This document shows positions 8,203 to 17,372 of a stretch of 64,000 nucleotides of DNA, in pieces. A model generated the notes under the pieces. It saw nothing but the letters and a program-made list of their open reading frames with translations. It searched no databases and was not told where the DNA came from. This DNA is from Anaerotruncus sp. G3(2012). Lineage in GTDB: Bacteria; Bacillota; Clostridia; Oscillospirales; Ruminococcaceae. The stretch lies in the NCBI RefSeq assembly GCF_000403395.2, contig NZ_KE159678.1, positions 142,502-206,501 of the forward strand. The letters are read 5' to 3'. Positions within the stretch are counted from its first letter, which is position 1, and each line of letters starts with the position of its first letter. A program made the position numbers and the translations under genes.

Positions 8203-8232
8203 AAAAGCCTGCTTTTCAGCAGGCTTTTTTGT
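8203..8232 (+). terminator. Intrinsic terminator after secG
   Basis: Stem 8203-8212 with 8219-8228, loop TTTTCA, then a T run. Perfect 10-bp stem. It also separates secG from the convergent acetyltransferase gene. Confidence 0.9.
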
Positions 8233-8250
8233 TTCTGGAAACGGGGATCG

Positions 8251-8673
8251 TCACAGGATTTTTTCCATCATTTCATGTTCGCAAAATTCATCCATGAACC
8301 GTTCGCCAGTGCCCCGATATCCGCACCGCTCATAAAATGGGACAGCATAGAGCTGGGCGCCAAGCCGAAGACAGGCTGCGTCCTGTTCACGCGCGATCTT
8401 TTCAAGCTCCTCCATCAGCAACCGTCCGAGCTGTTTTTTGCGGTAGTCTTTCAGTACGGCGATCCGCCCGGGATGGAAGAATCCATCATCCTTGAAGATG
8501 CGGCCGGTTGCGACCGGCTTTTCCGCGTCGTAAATCACCAGATGAACTGCCTGCGGGTCGTACCCGTCAGCATCCGGGAGGGTGAACCCCTGCTCGATCG
8601 TAAAGACCTGTTCCCGTACATAAAATGCATCGGACAGGTCGTCGGTTGCCCCATTGAGCCGTTTGACTTCCAT
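8251..8673 (-). CDS. GNAT-family N-acetyltransferase, ElaA-like
   Basis: This encodes 140 residues. It begins with the ElaA-type YVREQVFTIEQGF segment (about 18-30) and continues with GNAT motif A (RIAVLKDYRKKQLGRLLMEELEKIA), whose RKKQLG loop binds acetyl-CoA pyrophosphate. It ends with the motif B region LYAVPFYERCGYRGTGERFMDEFCEHEMM. It should transfer an acetyl group from acetyl-CoA to an unknown amine. It is convergent with secG. The ~150 bases upstream to the next gene contain nothing recognisable. Confidence 0.85.
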   Translation of the reverse strand: MEVKRLNGATDDLSDAFYVREQVFTIEQGFTLPDADGYDPQAVHLVIYDAEKPVATGRIFKDDGFFHPGRIAVLKDYRKKQLGRLLMEELEKIAREQDAACLRLGAQLYAVPFYERCGYRGTGERFMDEFCEHEMMEKIL

Positions 8674-8820
8674 GCTTTTGTCCTCCTGTCTGACTCTTTG
8701 GATTCTATCCTGGCATCAAGAATCAGAATGATTTTTTGCAAGACTGCCAATGGCAGGCCTGTTTCAGATTGCATAGCCATCCAGCATATCAAATGTGCCG
8801 GATGACTATATCATACCAGA

Positions 8821-9087
8821 TCAGGCCCGAAAAATCAATTTGAAGATCAGCATGGCAATCACACCAGGGATACCAAGCAGGGACGCCACCCCGACTGTGA
8901 ACAGGTTGGGGGAGAATAGAACACCGGTAAATGCGCCGCTCCAGCAGACGGCCAAAAGGGCGAGATTGCCGGTGACCGCAGAAAAAGCCAGTGAACGCAG
9001 AAATCTGCCTGAACGCGCCAGCGCGGCCAATGCGCAGAGTACAGCGAGTGCCGCACCTGCCGCGCCGAGAAAAAACAGAGTTTCCAT
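8821..9087 (-). CDS. bofA: BofA-like pro-sigma-K processing inhibitor
   Basis: This encodes 88 residues from the ATG at 9087, chosen because GGGAGG lies 8 nt upstream; a GTG at 9096 is in frame but overlaps that site. Three hydrophobic segments are visible, ending in NLFTVGVASLLGIPGVIAMLIFKLIF, the conserved signature of the BofA family. In Bacillus BofA holds the protease SpoIVFB inactive in the mother-cell outer forespore membrane, delaying pro-sigma-K cleavage. The sigK gene lies ~660 bp away, divergent, with rnpB between, which fits this role. Confidence 0.75.
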   Translation of the reverse strand: METLFFLGAAGAALAVLCALAALARSGRFLRSLAFSAVTGNLALLAVCWSGAFTGVLFSPNLFTVGVASLLGIPGVIAMLIFKLIFRA

Positions 9088-9198
9088 CTCTGCCACCTCC
9101 CTTCCAAGCCTATGCGGGGAGATAGGGAAAAAGAACCATAACGGCGTAAAAGGAGGTGCAGAAAGCGCGTCCCGGAAAACCGGAACGCGCAGTTGGCA

Positions 9199-9535
9199 GA
9201 AAGGGAATCTATAAGCCGGGTTCTGTCGCGGACAACGATCTTTCTAGGCCGTACGTTGCCATACAGCTCAAGCCACCTTTCGGAACCCGGCGGGCAGCCG
9301 CATTGTTCCAGCTGGTGTTGCTCCGGATAGGGTTTACATGGCAATGCGGTCGCCCGCATCCCGGTGGGCTCTTACCCCGCCTTTCCACCCTTACCATCCG
9401 AGGATGGCGGTATCTCTCTGTTGCACTTTCCCTCGAGTCGCCTCGGCCTGCCGTTAGCAGGTATCCCGCCCTGTGGAGCCCGGACTTTCCTCACGATGCC
9501 GTTTCCGGCATCCCGCCGCTGTCCAATTCGCTTTC
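9199..9535 (-). ncRNA. rnpB: RNase P RNA, bacterial type A
   Basis: On the minus strand the RNA starts at about 9535 with GAAAGCGAAT, which pairs with ATTCCCTTTC at its 3' end (P1). It contains the universal GAGGAAAGTCCGGGCTCC segment (CR-I) and the 3' ACAGAACCCGGCTTATAG (CR-V). Length is about 337 nt. It is the catalytic RNA that removes tRNA 5' leaders. Ends were set from the P1 pairing and may be off by a few bases. Confidence 0.95.
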
Positions 9536-9749
9536 ATACAAATTTTATTGTATCGGAAAATGGTCCATCCGTCAAGTGGCCCTGTGTAATTTCCGATTTA
9601 TGGAATATATGTTGTCCCACTTGTTTTTTTACGATAATTGTTTCCGTTTGCGTTTTTTTCGCTGGTATTTGCCCAGGACTTGCACAAAGCGAGCCTTTTT
9701 GTGTATATATGATAGTACTGCTCATATAAAAGAATGAAGGAGGCTCCCT

Positions 9750-10445
9750 ATGTTTTCTCTGTTCGCGTATCTTTGCGATCTTCTTTATTTTGCTTTGCAC
9801 GTCACCGGGACCGGTTCCTTTCCCCGTCCGCTCACCGCCAAGGAGGAACGGGAATGCCTCGAACAGATCGCCCTCGGGGATGAGGCTGCAAAAGCCCGAC
9901 TGATCGAACATAACCTGCGGCTGGTCGCGCACATCATCAAAAAATATTACAGTACCTTCAAGGATCAGGATGATCTGATCTCAATCGGCACCATCGGTTT
10001 GATCAAGGCAGTTTCGACTTTTAAGCCGGAAAAATCCGTAAGATTTGCCACCTATGCCTCCAGATGTATTGAAAATGAAGTCCTGATGCACTTCCGCAAC
10101 AAGAAGAAGTCTGCGCAGGATGTCTATATCAGTGACCCGATCGACACAGATAAGGATGGCAACAGCCTTACGCTGATGGATGTCATGTCGGAAGAGGACA
10201 ATATTGTTGACTGCATTGACCTGCATATCAAATCGGAGCAGCTTTACCAGTTTATCGGTACAGCGCTGGACGAGCGCGAACGCCAGATCATTGTGATGCG
10301 ATATGGGCTGGGGGGGAACCGTCCGCTCACCCAGCGGGAGGTTGCAAAAAAACTGGATATCTCCCGTTCGTACGTTTCACGCATTGAAAAAAAGGCGATC
10401 TCGGTGCTGCGTGGGCGGTTTGAAAAGGAGGGGGCGTTTCCTTGA
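9750..10445 (+). CDS. sigK: Sporulation sigma factor sigma-K (pro-form), uninterrupted
   Basis: This encodes 231 residues. The first ~20 (MFSLFAYLCDLLYFALHVTG) are the hydrophobic pro-sequence removed by SpoIVFB. Region 2 follows (NLRLVAHIIKKYYSTFKDQDDLISIGTIGLIKAVSTF, RFATYASRCIENEVLMHFR) and region 4 ends the protein (MRYGLGG, LTQREVAKKLDISRSYVSRIEKKAISVLR). Sigma-K directs late mother-cell genes for coat and cortex. The reading frame is continuous, so no skin-type element splits it here. Shine-Dalgarno AAGGAGG is 8 nt upstream. A CATATAAA-like element just upstream may be part of a sigma-E type promoter, but this is weak. Confidence 0.95.
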   Translation: MFSLFAYLCDLLYFALHVTGTGSFPRPLTAKEERECLEQIALGDEAAKARLIEHNLRLVAHIIKKYYSTFKDQDDLISIGTIGLIKAVSTFKPEKSVRFATYASRCIENEVLMHFRNKKKSAQDVYISDPIDTDKDGNSLTLMDVMSEEDNIVDCIDLHIKSEQLYQFIGTALDERERQIIVMRYGLGGNRPLTQREVAKKLDISRSYVSRIEKKAISVLRGRFEKEGAFP

Positions 10446-10535
10446 TGATAGCCGTCTGGTACAAGACGCACAGGACAACGACAACACCCGAAGAGAGGCT
10501 ATAGCAGCAGCTTTCTGTAGAGTTTTTTACGCGGG

Positions 10536-10566
10536 CTTGAAAAGAATCATCCGGATTCTTTTCAAG
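10536..10566 (+). terminator. Hairpin downstream of sigK
   Basis: Perfect 13-bp stem, 10536-10548 with 10554-10566, 5-nt loop. It is not followed by a strong T run, so termination may be incomplete. Confidence 0.55.
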
Positions 10567-10676
10567 TGTTTCCCCTTGAAATGCCCTGTACATTTTCCCG
10601 GGAAAACAGGGCGGGTTGATTTTCCTCTGGAACAGGTGTAAACTGTAAGGAGACATAGAAAGGGGGGTGGTGCGCG

Positions 10677-12068
10677 ATGCAGCTCTTCCGGGTGGACAGG
10701 CTCCTGCGCAATACCCAGATTCTCGGGGATATCCCGGACTACCGCAGCCTTCTGATCTCGACAATTCACATCGCATGGCCTTCGATCCTTGAATCCTTTT
10801 TGATTGCGCTGGTGGCCATGGTTGATACGATCATGGTCGGTACAATCGGCTCGCAGGCGATTGCTTCGGTTGGGCTTACCACCCAGCCTAAATTTATCGG
10901 GCTGGCAGTGTTCATCTCTCTCAATGTGGCGATCTCGGCAATCGTTGCCCGCCGCCGCGGGGAAGGGGACCGGGCGGATGCCAACCGGGTGCTGATGCAG
11001 GCGCTCCTGCTTACCCTGCTGCTCACAGCGGTGGTCAGCACCATCAGCATCCTCTTTGCAAACCAGATCATCCGGTTTGCCGGGTCACATCCCGAAACCC
11101 ACGCGGATGCGGTCGCTTATTTCCGGATCATTATGGGCGGGCTGATCTGCAACACCATTTCCATGGTGATCAACGCCGCACAGCGCGGCTCGGGCAATAC
11201 CAAAATTGCTATGCGCACCAACCTGGTTTCCAACTCGGTAAACGTGGTGTTCAATTATCTGCTGATCGGCGGAAAACTGGGCTTCCCGCGTCTTGGTGTG
11301 ACGGGGGCGGCAATCGCGACAGTGATTGGCTCGGCCTGTGCCTGTGGAATGAGCATCCGCTCGCTGCTGCATCCTGACCATTTTATCTTTCTGCATGGGG
11401 TTCAACATGCGCGGTTTGAGCGCAAGACGCTCTCAGCGATCTTCAAGATCGGTTCAAGCACCCTTGCGGAACAGATTTTTATGAGGATTGGGTTCCTGAC
11501 CTATTCGATCCTTGTCGCGAAACTCGGGACCATCGCGTTTGCCACCCATCAGATCGGCGTCAATCTGTTGACGCTCTCGTTTTCGTTTGGGGACGGGCTT
11601 TCGGTCGCAGCCATTGCAATGGTCGGACGAAGCCTAGGGGAGCAGCGCCCGGATATGGCGCGCCTTTACGGTGGCATCTGCCAGCGGTTTGCGACCCTCT
11701 TCTCGGCCGGGCTGGCGGTCATCTTCCTTTCGCTCGGCCGGCAGATTTTCATGCTCTTTTCGCGTGACCCCCAGATCCTGCAATACAGCCGCACGATCAC
11801 CCTGTTTTTGTCAATCATCACCTTCCTGCAAATCTCGGCAGTGGTCTTTGCGGGCTGCCTGCGCGGTGCGGGGGATACGGTCTATGCCGCGATTGTCTCG
11901 CTTATCAGCGTCACCTTTCTGCGCCCGATTTTTGGATGGCTGTTCTGTTATCCGTTGGGCCTGGGCCTGACCGGTGCATGGCTCGGACTGACTGCCGATC
12001 AGGCGACCCGGTTTACCTTGACCTGGCTGCGGTTCCGAAGCGGGCGATGGACCCGTTATAAAATCTGA
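10677..12068 (+). CDS. MATE-family efflux transporter
   Basis: This encodes 463 residues with about 12 membrane helices in two homologous halves. The opening IAWPSILESFLIALVAMVDTIMVGTIGSQAIASVGLTTQP is the standard MATE N-lobe signature, and VFAGCLRGAGDTVYA near residue 395 is the C-lobe equivalent. Such proteins export drugs or metabolites in exchange for Na+ or H+. The substrate is unknown. Shine-Dalgarno GGGGGG precedes the ATG. The HAD phosphatase gene follows after 18 nt and is probably cotranscribed. Confidence 0.9.
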   Translation: MQLFRVDRLLRNTQILGDIPDYRSLLISTIHIAWPSILESFLIALVAMVDTIMVGTIGSQAIASVGLTTQPKFIGLAVFISLNVAISAIVARRRGEGDRADANRVLMQALLLTLLLTAVVSTISILFANQIIRFAGSHPETHADAVAYFRIIMGGLICNTISMVINAAQRGSGNTKIAMRTNLVSNSVNVVFNYLLIGGKLGFPRLGVTGAAIATVIGSACACGMSIRSLLHPDHFIFLHGVQHARFERKTLSAIFKIGSSTLAEQIFMRIGFLTYSILVAKLGTIAFATHQIGVNLLTLSFSFGDGLSVAAIAMVGRSLGEQRPDMARLYGGICQRFATLFSAGLAVIFLSLGRQIFMLFSRDPQILQYSRTITLFLSIITFLQISAVVFAGCLRGAGDTVYAAIVSLISVTFLRPIFGWLFCYPLGLGLTGAWLGLTADQATRFTLTWLRFRSGRWTRYKI

Positions 12069-12086
12069 CCAAAGGAGGCGGCTGCC

Positions 12087-12734
12087 ATGCTGCGTGCGGC
12101 TATTTTTGATATGGACGGCACCCTGCTGGATTCCATGCACGTCTGGAATACGGTGGGGGAGGATTACCTTCGGACCAAGGGAAAAGTCCCGCCGGACGGT
12201 TTTGTTGAGCGTGTCCGCGCGCTGGGGATGCGGGAAACTGCGGATTATCTGCGTTCCGAGCTTGGAGTGGAGGACCCGCCGGAACAGATTATCCGGGAGA
12301 TTTTGCAGTTTGTCAACGAACAGTACCTCCATGTACTTCCGCTCAAGCCGGGTGTGAAGGAGTTCCTACAGAAACTGCATGGAATGGGGGTGCGGCTCTG
12401 TGTTGCGACCGCCTCGGACCGGAGTGTAGCCGAAGCCGCGCTGGCCCGTACAGGCGTGCTTGGACTGTTCGATTTTTTGATGACCTGCGATGAGGCCGGT
12501 TCAGGCAAACAGCAGCCGCTTATCTTTGAGCGGGCGATTGAGAGGCTGGGCAGTTCAAAGATGGATACCGTCGTTTTTGAGGATGCTGCCCATGCGGTGC
12601 AGACTGCTGCGCAGGCCGGATTCCGGGTCGCGGCAATTTATGATGAGAGTGCCGCGGCAGAACAGGAACAAATCCGCTCTTTTTCGGAAGTTTATCTGGA
12701 AAGTTTTATCGGATTGGACCCGGAAATCTTTTGA
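12087..12734 (+). CDS. HAD-superfamily phosphatase, beta-phosphoglucomutase-like
   Basis: This encodes 215 residues. Motif I is FDMDGTLLDS (residues 7-16, nucleophile Asp and acid Asp). Motif II is VATASD (about 110-115), a lysine is present near GSGKQQP, and motif III is VVFEDAAHAVQTAAQAG. The cap is the small helical C1 type inserted after motif I, as in sugar-phosphate phosphatases and phosphoglucomutases of this superfamily. Substrate is unknown. Strong Shine-Dalgarno AAAGGAGG. It follows the MATE gene closely. Confidence 0.88.
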   Translation: MLRAAIFDMDGTLLDSMHVWNTVGEDYLRTKGKVPPDGFVERVRALGMRETADYLRSELGVEDPPEQIIREILQFVNEQYLHVLPLKPGVKEFLQKLHGMGVRLCVATASDRSVAEAALARTGVLGLFDFLMTCDEAGSGKQQPLIFERAIERLGSSKMDTVVFEDAAHAVQTAAQAGFRVAAIYDESAAAEQEQIRSFSEVYLESFIGLDPEIF

Positions 12735-12871
12735 GGGTTTCTGCTTTTCCTGCATAAAAATCTGTATGGATACCCGCCAGCAGCCTTCCGGTTATGCTGT
12801 CAAAGCGCTGCCTGCGTTTTTTGATCTTGCAGTACAGCGCGTTTTCTTGTTCATTTGGTGCATATCGGTTG

Positions 12872-12903
12872 AAAACGCCCGCTCTTTAGAAAAAGAGCGG
12901 GCG
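12872..12903 (-). terminator. Intrinsic terminator of the minus-strand gene cluster
   Basis: Perfect 12-bp GC-rich stem, 12876-12887 with 12892-12903. On the minus strand it is followed by TTTTC. It ends the three-gene cluster 13004-14593. Confidence 0.8.
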
Positions 12904-13003
12904 TAGAAGCATTCATGGACAGTGGAAAGGTTTTGACGCAACCGATACTCACAGCTTATCCATGTTGTGCCGCACAAGTGACCGGCTGTTGACGAACATT
13001 CGG

Positions 13004-13351
13004 TCAATCAAAAAATTTTCCTTTGAAGAAATTTTCGTTTCCAAGGTTTTCTGCTGTCAGCCGGAACAGAACACAGCCATCCGGGCAGACAATATCCTTG
13101 CAGTATCTGCTGCTGCCGCCGATGTTTTCCAGATCACCACCACTTCTGATCGCTTCCATGATTGGAAACAGCATCATCATGGTCTTGGAGCAGATTCCCT
13201 GCCCATCTGCGTTGACAGGGCAACCATAGGTGCAGGTATACCGATCCCCGACCTCTTCGCCGTTTCGGCAGTACCGCTCGGTATGGTCGCCGCGGAGAAA
13301 CCCGATGACTTCAATCGTAAATGCATACTCTTCATCATACCATTTTTTCAT
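13004..13351 (-). CDS. TIGR04076 family protein, cysteine-rich, unknown function
   Basis: This encodes 115 residues. Conserved parts are RGDHTERYCRNGEEVGDRYTC, YGCPVNADGQGICSKTMMMLFPIMEAIRSGGDL and VCPDGCVLFRL, with six or seven cysteines. This pattern is typical of a small clostridial family (TIGR04076) of unknown role that may bind metal. It is the last gene of a minus-strand cluster and is separated by 23 nt from the acetyltransferase upstream. Confidence 0.8.
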   Translation of the reverse strand: MKKWYDEEYAFTIEVIGFLRGDHTERYCRNGEEVGDRYTCTYGCPVNADGQGICSKTMMMLFPIMEAIRSGGDLENIGGSSRYCKDIVCPDGCVLFRLTAENLGNENFFKGKFFD

Positions 13352-13374
13352 GATAGACCTCCTGTTTTTTGTAA

Positions 13375-13902
13375 TTATGGGGAGACGTGCATTACAACGG
13401 TTTTCAGAAACCGGTCAAACGCATCATAACCCGCTTCGGACAGGGGTTCCGGGCAGGACATCACGACCAGGTGGTGCCCCTCATAGCCTGCGTGATAGGC
13501 AGGATGGCAATGCGTATAGCTGTTTGCCTGAAAACTCACCCGTTCATAGAACGATTTCCGACGGATGGAAACTTCATCAACCGGCGGGTCAATTTCCAAA
13601 ATAACAGTTTTTCCCCTCTGGTTCAGGAGTTCCAAGGCTTTTTGTCCGTATTTTCGATTTCGCATGGCGGGCAGGATGCAGAAATGTTCGACATAGATAA
13701 ACTGCTCGGTTTCCCAGCATAAAATCAGGCCGACAAACTGGCTTTCGTCATAAATCAGAAGGAACTGGTAGTCCTTGTGGCTCATAATCTGTGACTGGGA
13801 GTCCGGCTCCCTCTGTTCATGGAATGGAAAACTGATGCGGTATAGTTCCATTGCTTCTGTGTATCTGGGGTCCTTTGTTGTGGTTAAACGTTCAAATCTC
13901 AT
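13375..13902 (-). CDS. GNAT-family N-acetyltransferase
   Basis: This encodes 175 residues. Motif A is VEHFCILPAMRNRKYGQKALELL (about 72-94), with the acetyl-CoA pyrophosphate loop RNRKYG. Motif B is near FYERVSFQAN. The substrate is unknown. Its start overlaps the end of the HAD phosphatase gene by 11 nt, so the two are translationally coupled. Confidence 0.85.
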   Translation of the reverse strand: MRFERLTTTKDPRYTEAMELYRISFPFHEQREPDSQSQIMSHKDYQFLLIYDESQFVGLILCWETEQFIYVEHFCILPAMRNRKYGQKALELLNQRGKTVILEIDPPVDEVSIRRKSFYERVSFQANSYTHCHPAYHAGYEGHHLVVMSCPEPLSEAGYDAFDRFLKTVVMHVSP

Positions 13903-14593
13903 GTTGCAGCTCCTTTTCGTCAGATTCTATACCTATCATTTTCAATAATAGTGCCAGGTTGGAATAATCGTGGATGATGTCAGAAACAATCTCATTTGAC
14001 AGGTGGTTCTTCCGCATGGATGCCACCCCGATTGTTTTCAGGGCGCTGGCACGTTTGGCGGACTCGACACCGGACACAGAATCTTCAAACACGATACAGC
14101 TATGGATATCCACGCCCAGGCGTTTTGCCGCTTTCAGATACAGGTCGGGTTCAGGCTTTCCGGGCAGTGCCCCATCGTTGTAAACGACCTTGTCGATATC
14201 AAACCATCTGTCCAGATCGAGATGCTCGAAAAAGAATTTGACGTTGTTCCATCCCGAAGCGGTTGCAATCGTAATCGGAACCTTTCGAGCGACCAGTTCG
14301 TCTAAAAATGCGGGCAGTCCATCCGCGAGTTGAAACGATTCGCTCTCCAAACAGAGTTTTCTGTAGATGGATTCTTTCTCTTCCTCTAACAGTTCGATCT
14401 CCCCCCTTGACATTGGACGCCCTAAAAAATAGGGCAGGGAAAAGTCGGAATTTCTGCCATGGATATATTTCTGAAGCTCTTTGTCTGTGACAGCGCGCCC
14501 TGTTTTTTTCATGAGGAACGATTTCCAGGATTCCTCCTGAAAGCTCTCGTCAAAAAACATGGTTCCATTAAAATCAAAGAGAATGCCAATCAT
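13892..14593 (-). CDS. HAD-superfamily phosphatase, beta-phosphoglucomutase-like
   Basis: This encodes 233 residues. Motif I is LFDFNGTMFFD (residues 5-15; DxN instead of the commoner DxD, which is known in this subgroup). Motif II is TIATASGWNN, then GKPEPDLYLKAAKRLG and motif III VFEDSVSGVESAKRA. It is first in a minus-strand cluster with an acetyltransferase and the TIGR04076 protein. The overlap with the next gene indicates an operon. Substrate is unknown. Confidence 0.87.
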   Translation of the reverse strand: MIGILFDFNGTMFFDESFQEESWKSFLMKKTGRAVTDKELQKYIHGRNSDFSLPYFLGRPMSRGEIELLEEEKESIYRKLCLESESFQLADGLPAFLDELVARKVPITIATASGWNNVKFFFEHLDLDRWFDIDKVVYNDGALPGKPEPDLYLKAAKRLGVDIHSCIVFEDSVSGVESAKRASALKTIGVASMRKNHLSNEIVSDIIHDYSNLALLLKMIGIESDEKELQHEI

Positions 14594-14731
14594 TGTACGT
14601 CCTTCCTTCTGGCCATCACTCCGGTATAATAGCTGCTTGTCAGCTATTATACCACATACACTAGAGGGATGACAAACAATTGTTTAGTAGTGATCTGATT
14701 TTTTCTATAGGAACAGAGACAGTACAATCTC

Positions 14732-14760
14732 TTGACAAATAGACTGTATTGGTATAAAAT
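14732..14760 (+). promoter_or_regulatory. Sigma-A promoter of the copper operon
   Basis: TTGACA at 14732-14737, a 17-nt spacer and TAAAAT at 14755-14760. A TATAAA overlaps at 14753. Transcription would begin just before the GC-rich palindrome at 14776. Confidence 0.75.
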
Positions 14761-14775
14761 AGCCTTATAGACCCA

Positions 14776-14794
14776 CACCCCCTGTGAGGGGGTG
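14776..14794 (+). promoter_or_regulatory. Probable CsoR operator
   Basis: The palindrome CACCCCCTGTGAGGGGGTG has 8-bp arms around GTG. It sits just downstream of the promoter and 17 nt before copA. G/C-tract palindromes of this form are the usual binding sites of CsoR-type copper repressors, and csoR is the last gene of the same operon. Copper binding to CsoR would release the site. Confidence 0.7.
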
Positions 14795-14810
14795 AGAAGG
14801 AGGAATAAGG

Positions 14811-17372
14811 GTGAAACAGAAATTCGATGTGACGGGTATGACCTGCTCGGCTTGTTCGGCGCATGTGGAGAAAGCGGTGTCGAAGGTGGAGGGAGTCCGC
14901 GCAGTCACGGTGAACCTGCTTTCCAACAATATGGCGGTTGAGTATGACGAAGCCGCGGTGGATGCCCCACAGATCATCCATGCGGTGGAGGACGCAGGCT
15001 ATGGAGCGTCGGTACACAGTGCGCAGCCGGTCCGGCAGGCGCAGAAGCCGGTCGATCATGTTCAGGAAGAAATCTCCAATATGAAGTTTCGTCTGGTGGT
15101 TTCGTTCCTGTTTATGATCCCGCTGATGTATGTCTCGATGGGACATATGGCCGGACTGCCGCTCCCGCACTGGCTCCATGGGAATGCGAATGCGGTTTCA
15201 TTTGCGTTTACCCAGTTCCTGCTCGCGCTGCCGATCCTGTATGTGAACCGGAAATACTATAAGGTTGGCTTTAAGACGCTGTTCAAAGGCTCCCCCAATA
15301 TGGATTCCCTGATTGCGATTGGTTCGACTGCGGCGATGGTCTATGGGATTATTGCAATCTATATGATCGGTTACGGGCTGGGGCATGGTGACAGTGAGAT
15401 GGTCAGCCGGTACTCGATGGACCTTTACTTCGAGTCTGCCGCAATGATCCTTGCGCTGATTACGCTGGGAAAATATCTGGAGACCCGCTCCAAAGGCAAG
15501 ACAAGCGAAGCAATCACCAAGCTGATGGATCTCGCGCCTAAGACCGCGCTGGTGGAACGGGGCGGCACTGAAATCGAAATCCCGGTGGAAGAGGTCGCTG
15601 TGGGGGACATGGTGATCGTGAAACCGGGGCAGAGCATCCCGGTTGACGGCGAGATCGCCGAGGGCAGTTCCGCGGTGGACGAATCCGCTCTGACCGGTGA
15701 GAGCATCCCGGTTGAGAAGCATCCGGGCGACCGGGTGATCGCGGCCACCATCAACAAATCCGGCTGGTTTAAGTTCCAGGCGACCAAGGTTGGCGGGGAC
15801 ACGACCCTGGCACAGATCATTGCCCTGGTTGAGGATGCCGCCAATTCCAAGGCGCCGATTGCCAAGCTGGCGGATAAGGTCAGCGGCATCTTTGTCCCGG
15901 TGGTCATCGGGATCGCAGTGCTGGCTGCGGTGGCCTGGCTGGTAGCTGGCTATTCGGTCGAGTTCGCCCTCTCAACCGGGATCGCGGTTTTGGTGATCTC
16001 CTGCCCCTGTGCACTGGGGCTTGCGACCCCGGTTGCAATCATGGTCGGGACCGGAAAAGGGGCGGAAAACGGTATCCTGATCAAATCGGCGGAAGCACTT
16101 GAAACAGCACACACCATCAACACGGTTGTGCTGGATAAGACCGGCACGATTACCGAAGGCAAGCCCCGGGTGACCGATCTGGTAACCGCGCCCGGCGTGG
16201 AAGAGGATTTGCTGATTTCGGCTGCGGCTTCGATTGAAAAGCCTTCCGAGCATCCGCTCGCCGAGGCGATCGTTGAGGAGGCATCTGCCCGTGGGCTTCT
16301 GCTCCGCGGTGTGACCGGCTTTTCGGCGGTTGCAGGGCAGGGGATCGAGGCCCGGATTGACGGGAAGCGGTTCCTGGCGGGCAATCTGAAGATGATGCGG
16401 GAAAATGGTGTCCCAACGGATGGATTCGAACAGAAAGGGGAGACACTCTCCGAGCAGGGGAAAACACCGCTCTATTTTGCGGCGGAAGGGCGGATGCTCG
16501 GGCTGGTTGCGGTGGCGGATACGGTCAAGCCGACCAGCAGGGCAGCGATTGACGCTTTTAAGTCGATGGGGATTGATGTGGTGATGCTGACCGGCGACAA
16601 CCGGCGGACGGCCGAAGCGATCCGGCGGCAGCTCGGAATCGACCGGGTGGTCGCGGAGGTGCTTCCGCAGGATAAGGAGCGGGAGGTCAGTGCGATCCAG
16701 CAGACCGGCAAAAAGGTTGCGATGGTCGGGGATGGGATCAACGATGCGCCCGCGCTCACCCGCGCGGATGTCGGAATCGCGATTGGTGCGGGAACCGATG
16801 TTGCGATCGAGTCGGCGGATGTGGTGCTGATGAAAAGCGACCTGCTCGACGCGGTGACCGCAATCGAACTTTCCCGCGCGGTGATCCGCAATATCAAACA
16901 GAACCTCTTCTGGGCGTTCTTCTACAACACGATTGGTATTCCGCTGGCGGCAGGGATTTTCTTCCCGCTCTTCGGACTCAGGCTGAATCCGATGTTTGGT
17001 GCGGCGGCGATGAGCCTCAGTTCGGTCTGTGTTGTTTCCAATGCGCTCCGCCTCAAGCTGTTCCAGCCCCGCCGCAAGGCGGTTGCAGATACCTCCGCGC
17101 CCATTCCGGCCACAACGCCGGAACGGGTTGGAGAAACCAAATCAGAGAACAAAGGAGAAAATGGTATGGAAAAGAAAATGATGATCGAAGGCATGTCCTG
17201 CGGACATTGCAGTGCGCGGGTGGAGAAGGCACTGAATGCGCTCGAAGGGGTTTCCGCAAAAGTGGATCTCGAGGCGAAATGCGCGGCGATTTCGACCCAA
17301 GGCAAAGTCAGTGACGAACAGCTCAAGGCGGCGGTGGTCGATGCGGGCTATGAAGTCGTCTCCCTTTCCTGA
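14811..17372 (+). CDS. copA: Copper-exporting P1B-type ATPase CopA with fused C-terminal CopZ-like domain
   Basis: This encodes 853 residues from a GTG with AGGAGG upstream. Order: HMA metal-binding domain (GMTCSACS, Cys12 and Cys15), membrane helices, actuator domain with TGES, the CPC ion-binding motif (residues 398-400), the phosphorylation motif DKTGT (Asp442), SEHPLAE, MLTGDN and GDGINDAP, and two final helices. It exports Cu(I). A linker then leads to an extra HMA domain (GMSCGHC, Cys797 and Cys800), which is normally the separate chaperone CopZ. A ribosome binding site inside the linker may also allow CopZ to be made alone. The gene is followed by csoR with overlapping stop and start. 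Confidence 0.93.
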   Translation: MKQKFDVTGMTCSACSAHVEKAVSKVEGVRAVTVNLLSNNMAVEYDEAAVDAPQIIHAVEDAGYGASVHSAQPVRQAQKPVDHVQEEISNMKFRLVVSFLFMIPLMYVSMGHMAGLPLPHWLHGNANAVSFAFTQFLLALPILYVNRKYYKVGFKTLFKGSPNMDSLIAIGSTAAMVYGIIAIYMIGYGLGHGDSEMVSRYSMDLYFESAAMILALITLGKYLETRSKGKTSEAITKLMDLAPKTALVERGGTEIEIPVEEVAVGDMVIVKPGQSIPVDGEIAEGSSAVDESALTGESIPVEKHPGDRVIAATINKSGWFKFQATKVGGDTTLAQIIALVEDAANSKAPIAKLADKVSGIFVPVVIGIAVLAAVAWLVAGYSVEFALSTGIAVLVISCPCALGLATPVAIMVGTGKGAENGILIKSAEALETAHTINTVVLDKTGTITEGKPRVTDLVTAPGVEEDLLISAAASIEKPSEHPLAEAIVEEASARGLLLRGVTGFSAVAGQGIEARIDGKRFLAGNLKMMRENGVPTDGFEQKGETLSEQGKTPLYFAAEGRMLGLVAVADTVKPTSRAAIDAFKSMGIDVVMLTGDNRRTAEAIRRQLGIDRVVAEVLPQDKEREVSAIQQTGKKVAMVGDGINDAPALTRADVGIAIGAGTDVAIESADVVLMKSDLLDAVTAIELSRAVIRNIKQNLFWAFFYNTIGIPLAAGIFFPLFGLRLNPMFGAAAMSLSSVCVVSNALRLKLFQPRRKAVADTSAPIPATTPERVGETKSENKGENGMEKKMMIEGMSCGHCSARVEKALNALEGVSAKVDLEAKCAAISTQGKVSDEQLKAAVVDAGYEVVSLS
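17166..17372 (+). CDS. copZ: Possible internally initiated CopZ-like copper chaperone
   Basis: An in-frame ATG at 17166 inside copA is preceded by AAAGGAG (17151-17157) at 8-nt spacing, as good as any start in the window. Initiation here would give a 68-residue HMA protein starting [15 protein letters not shown], which is the size and sequence type of free CopZ. The upstream linker (rich in Ala, Pro, Thr, Glu) looks like a former intergenic or spacer region. Whether both products are made is not shown by the sequence. Confidence 0.5.
   Translation: MEKKMMIEGMSCGHCSARVEKALNALEGVSAKVDLEAKCAAISTQGKVSDEQLKAAVVDAGYEVVSLS

Noticed and set aside
9156-9737. Plus-strand ORFs across the RNase P RNA gene
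   Set aside because: The region is a highly conserved structured RNA on the minus strand; the frames are incidental.
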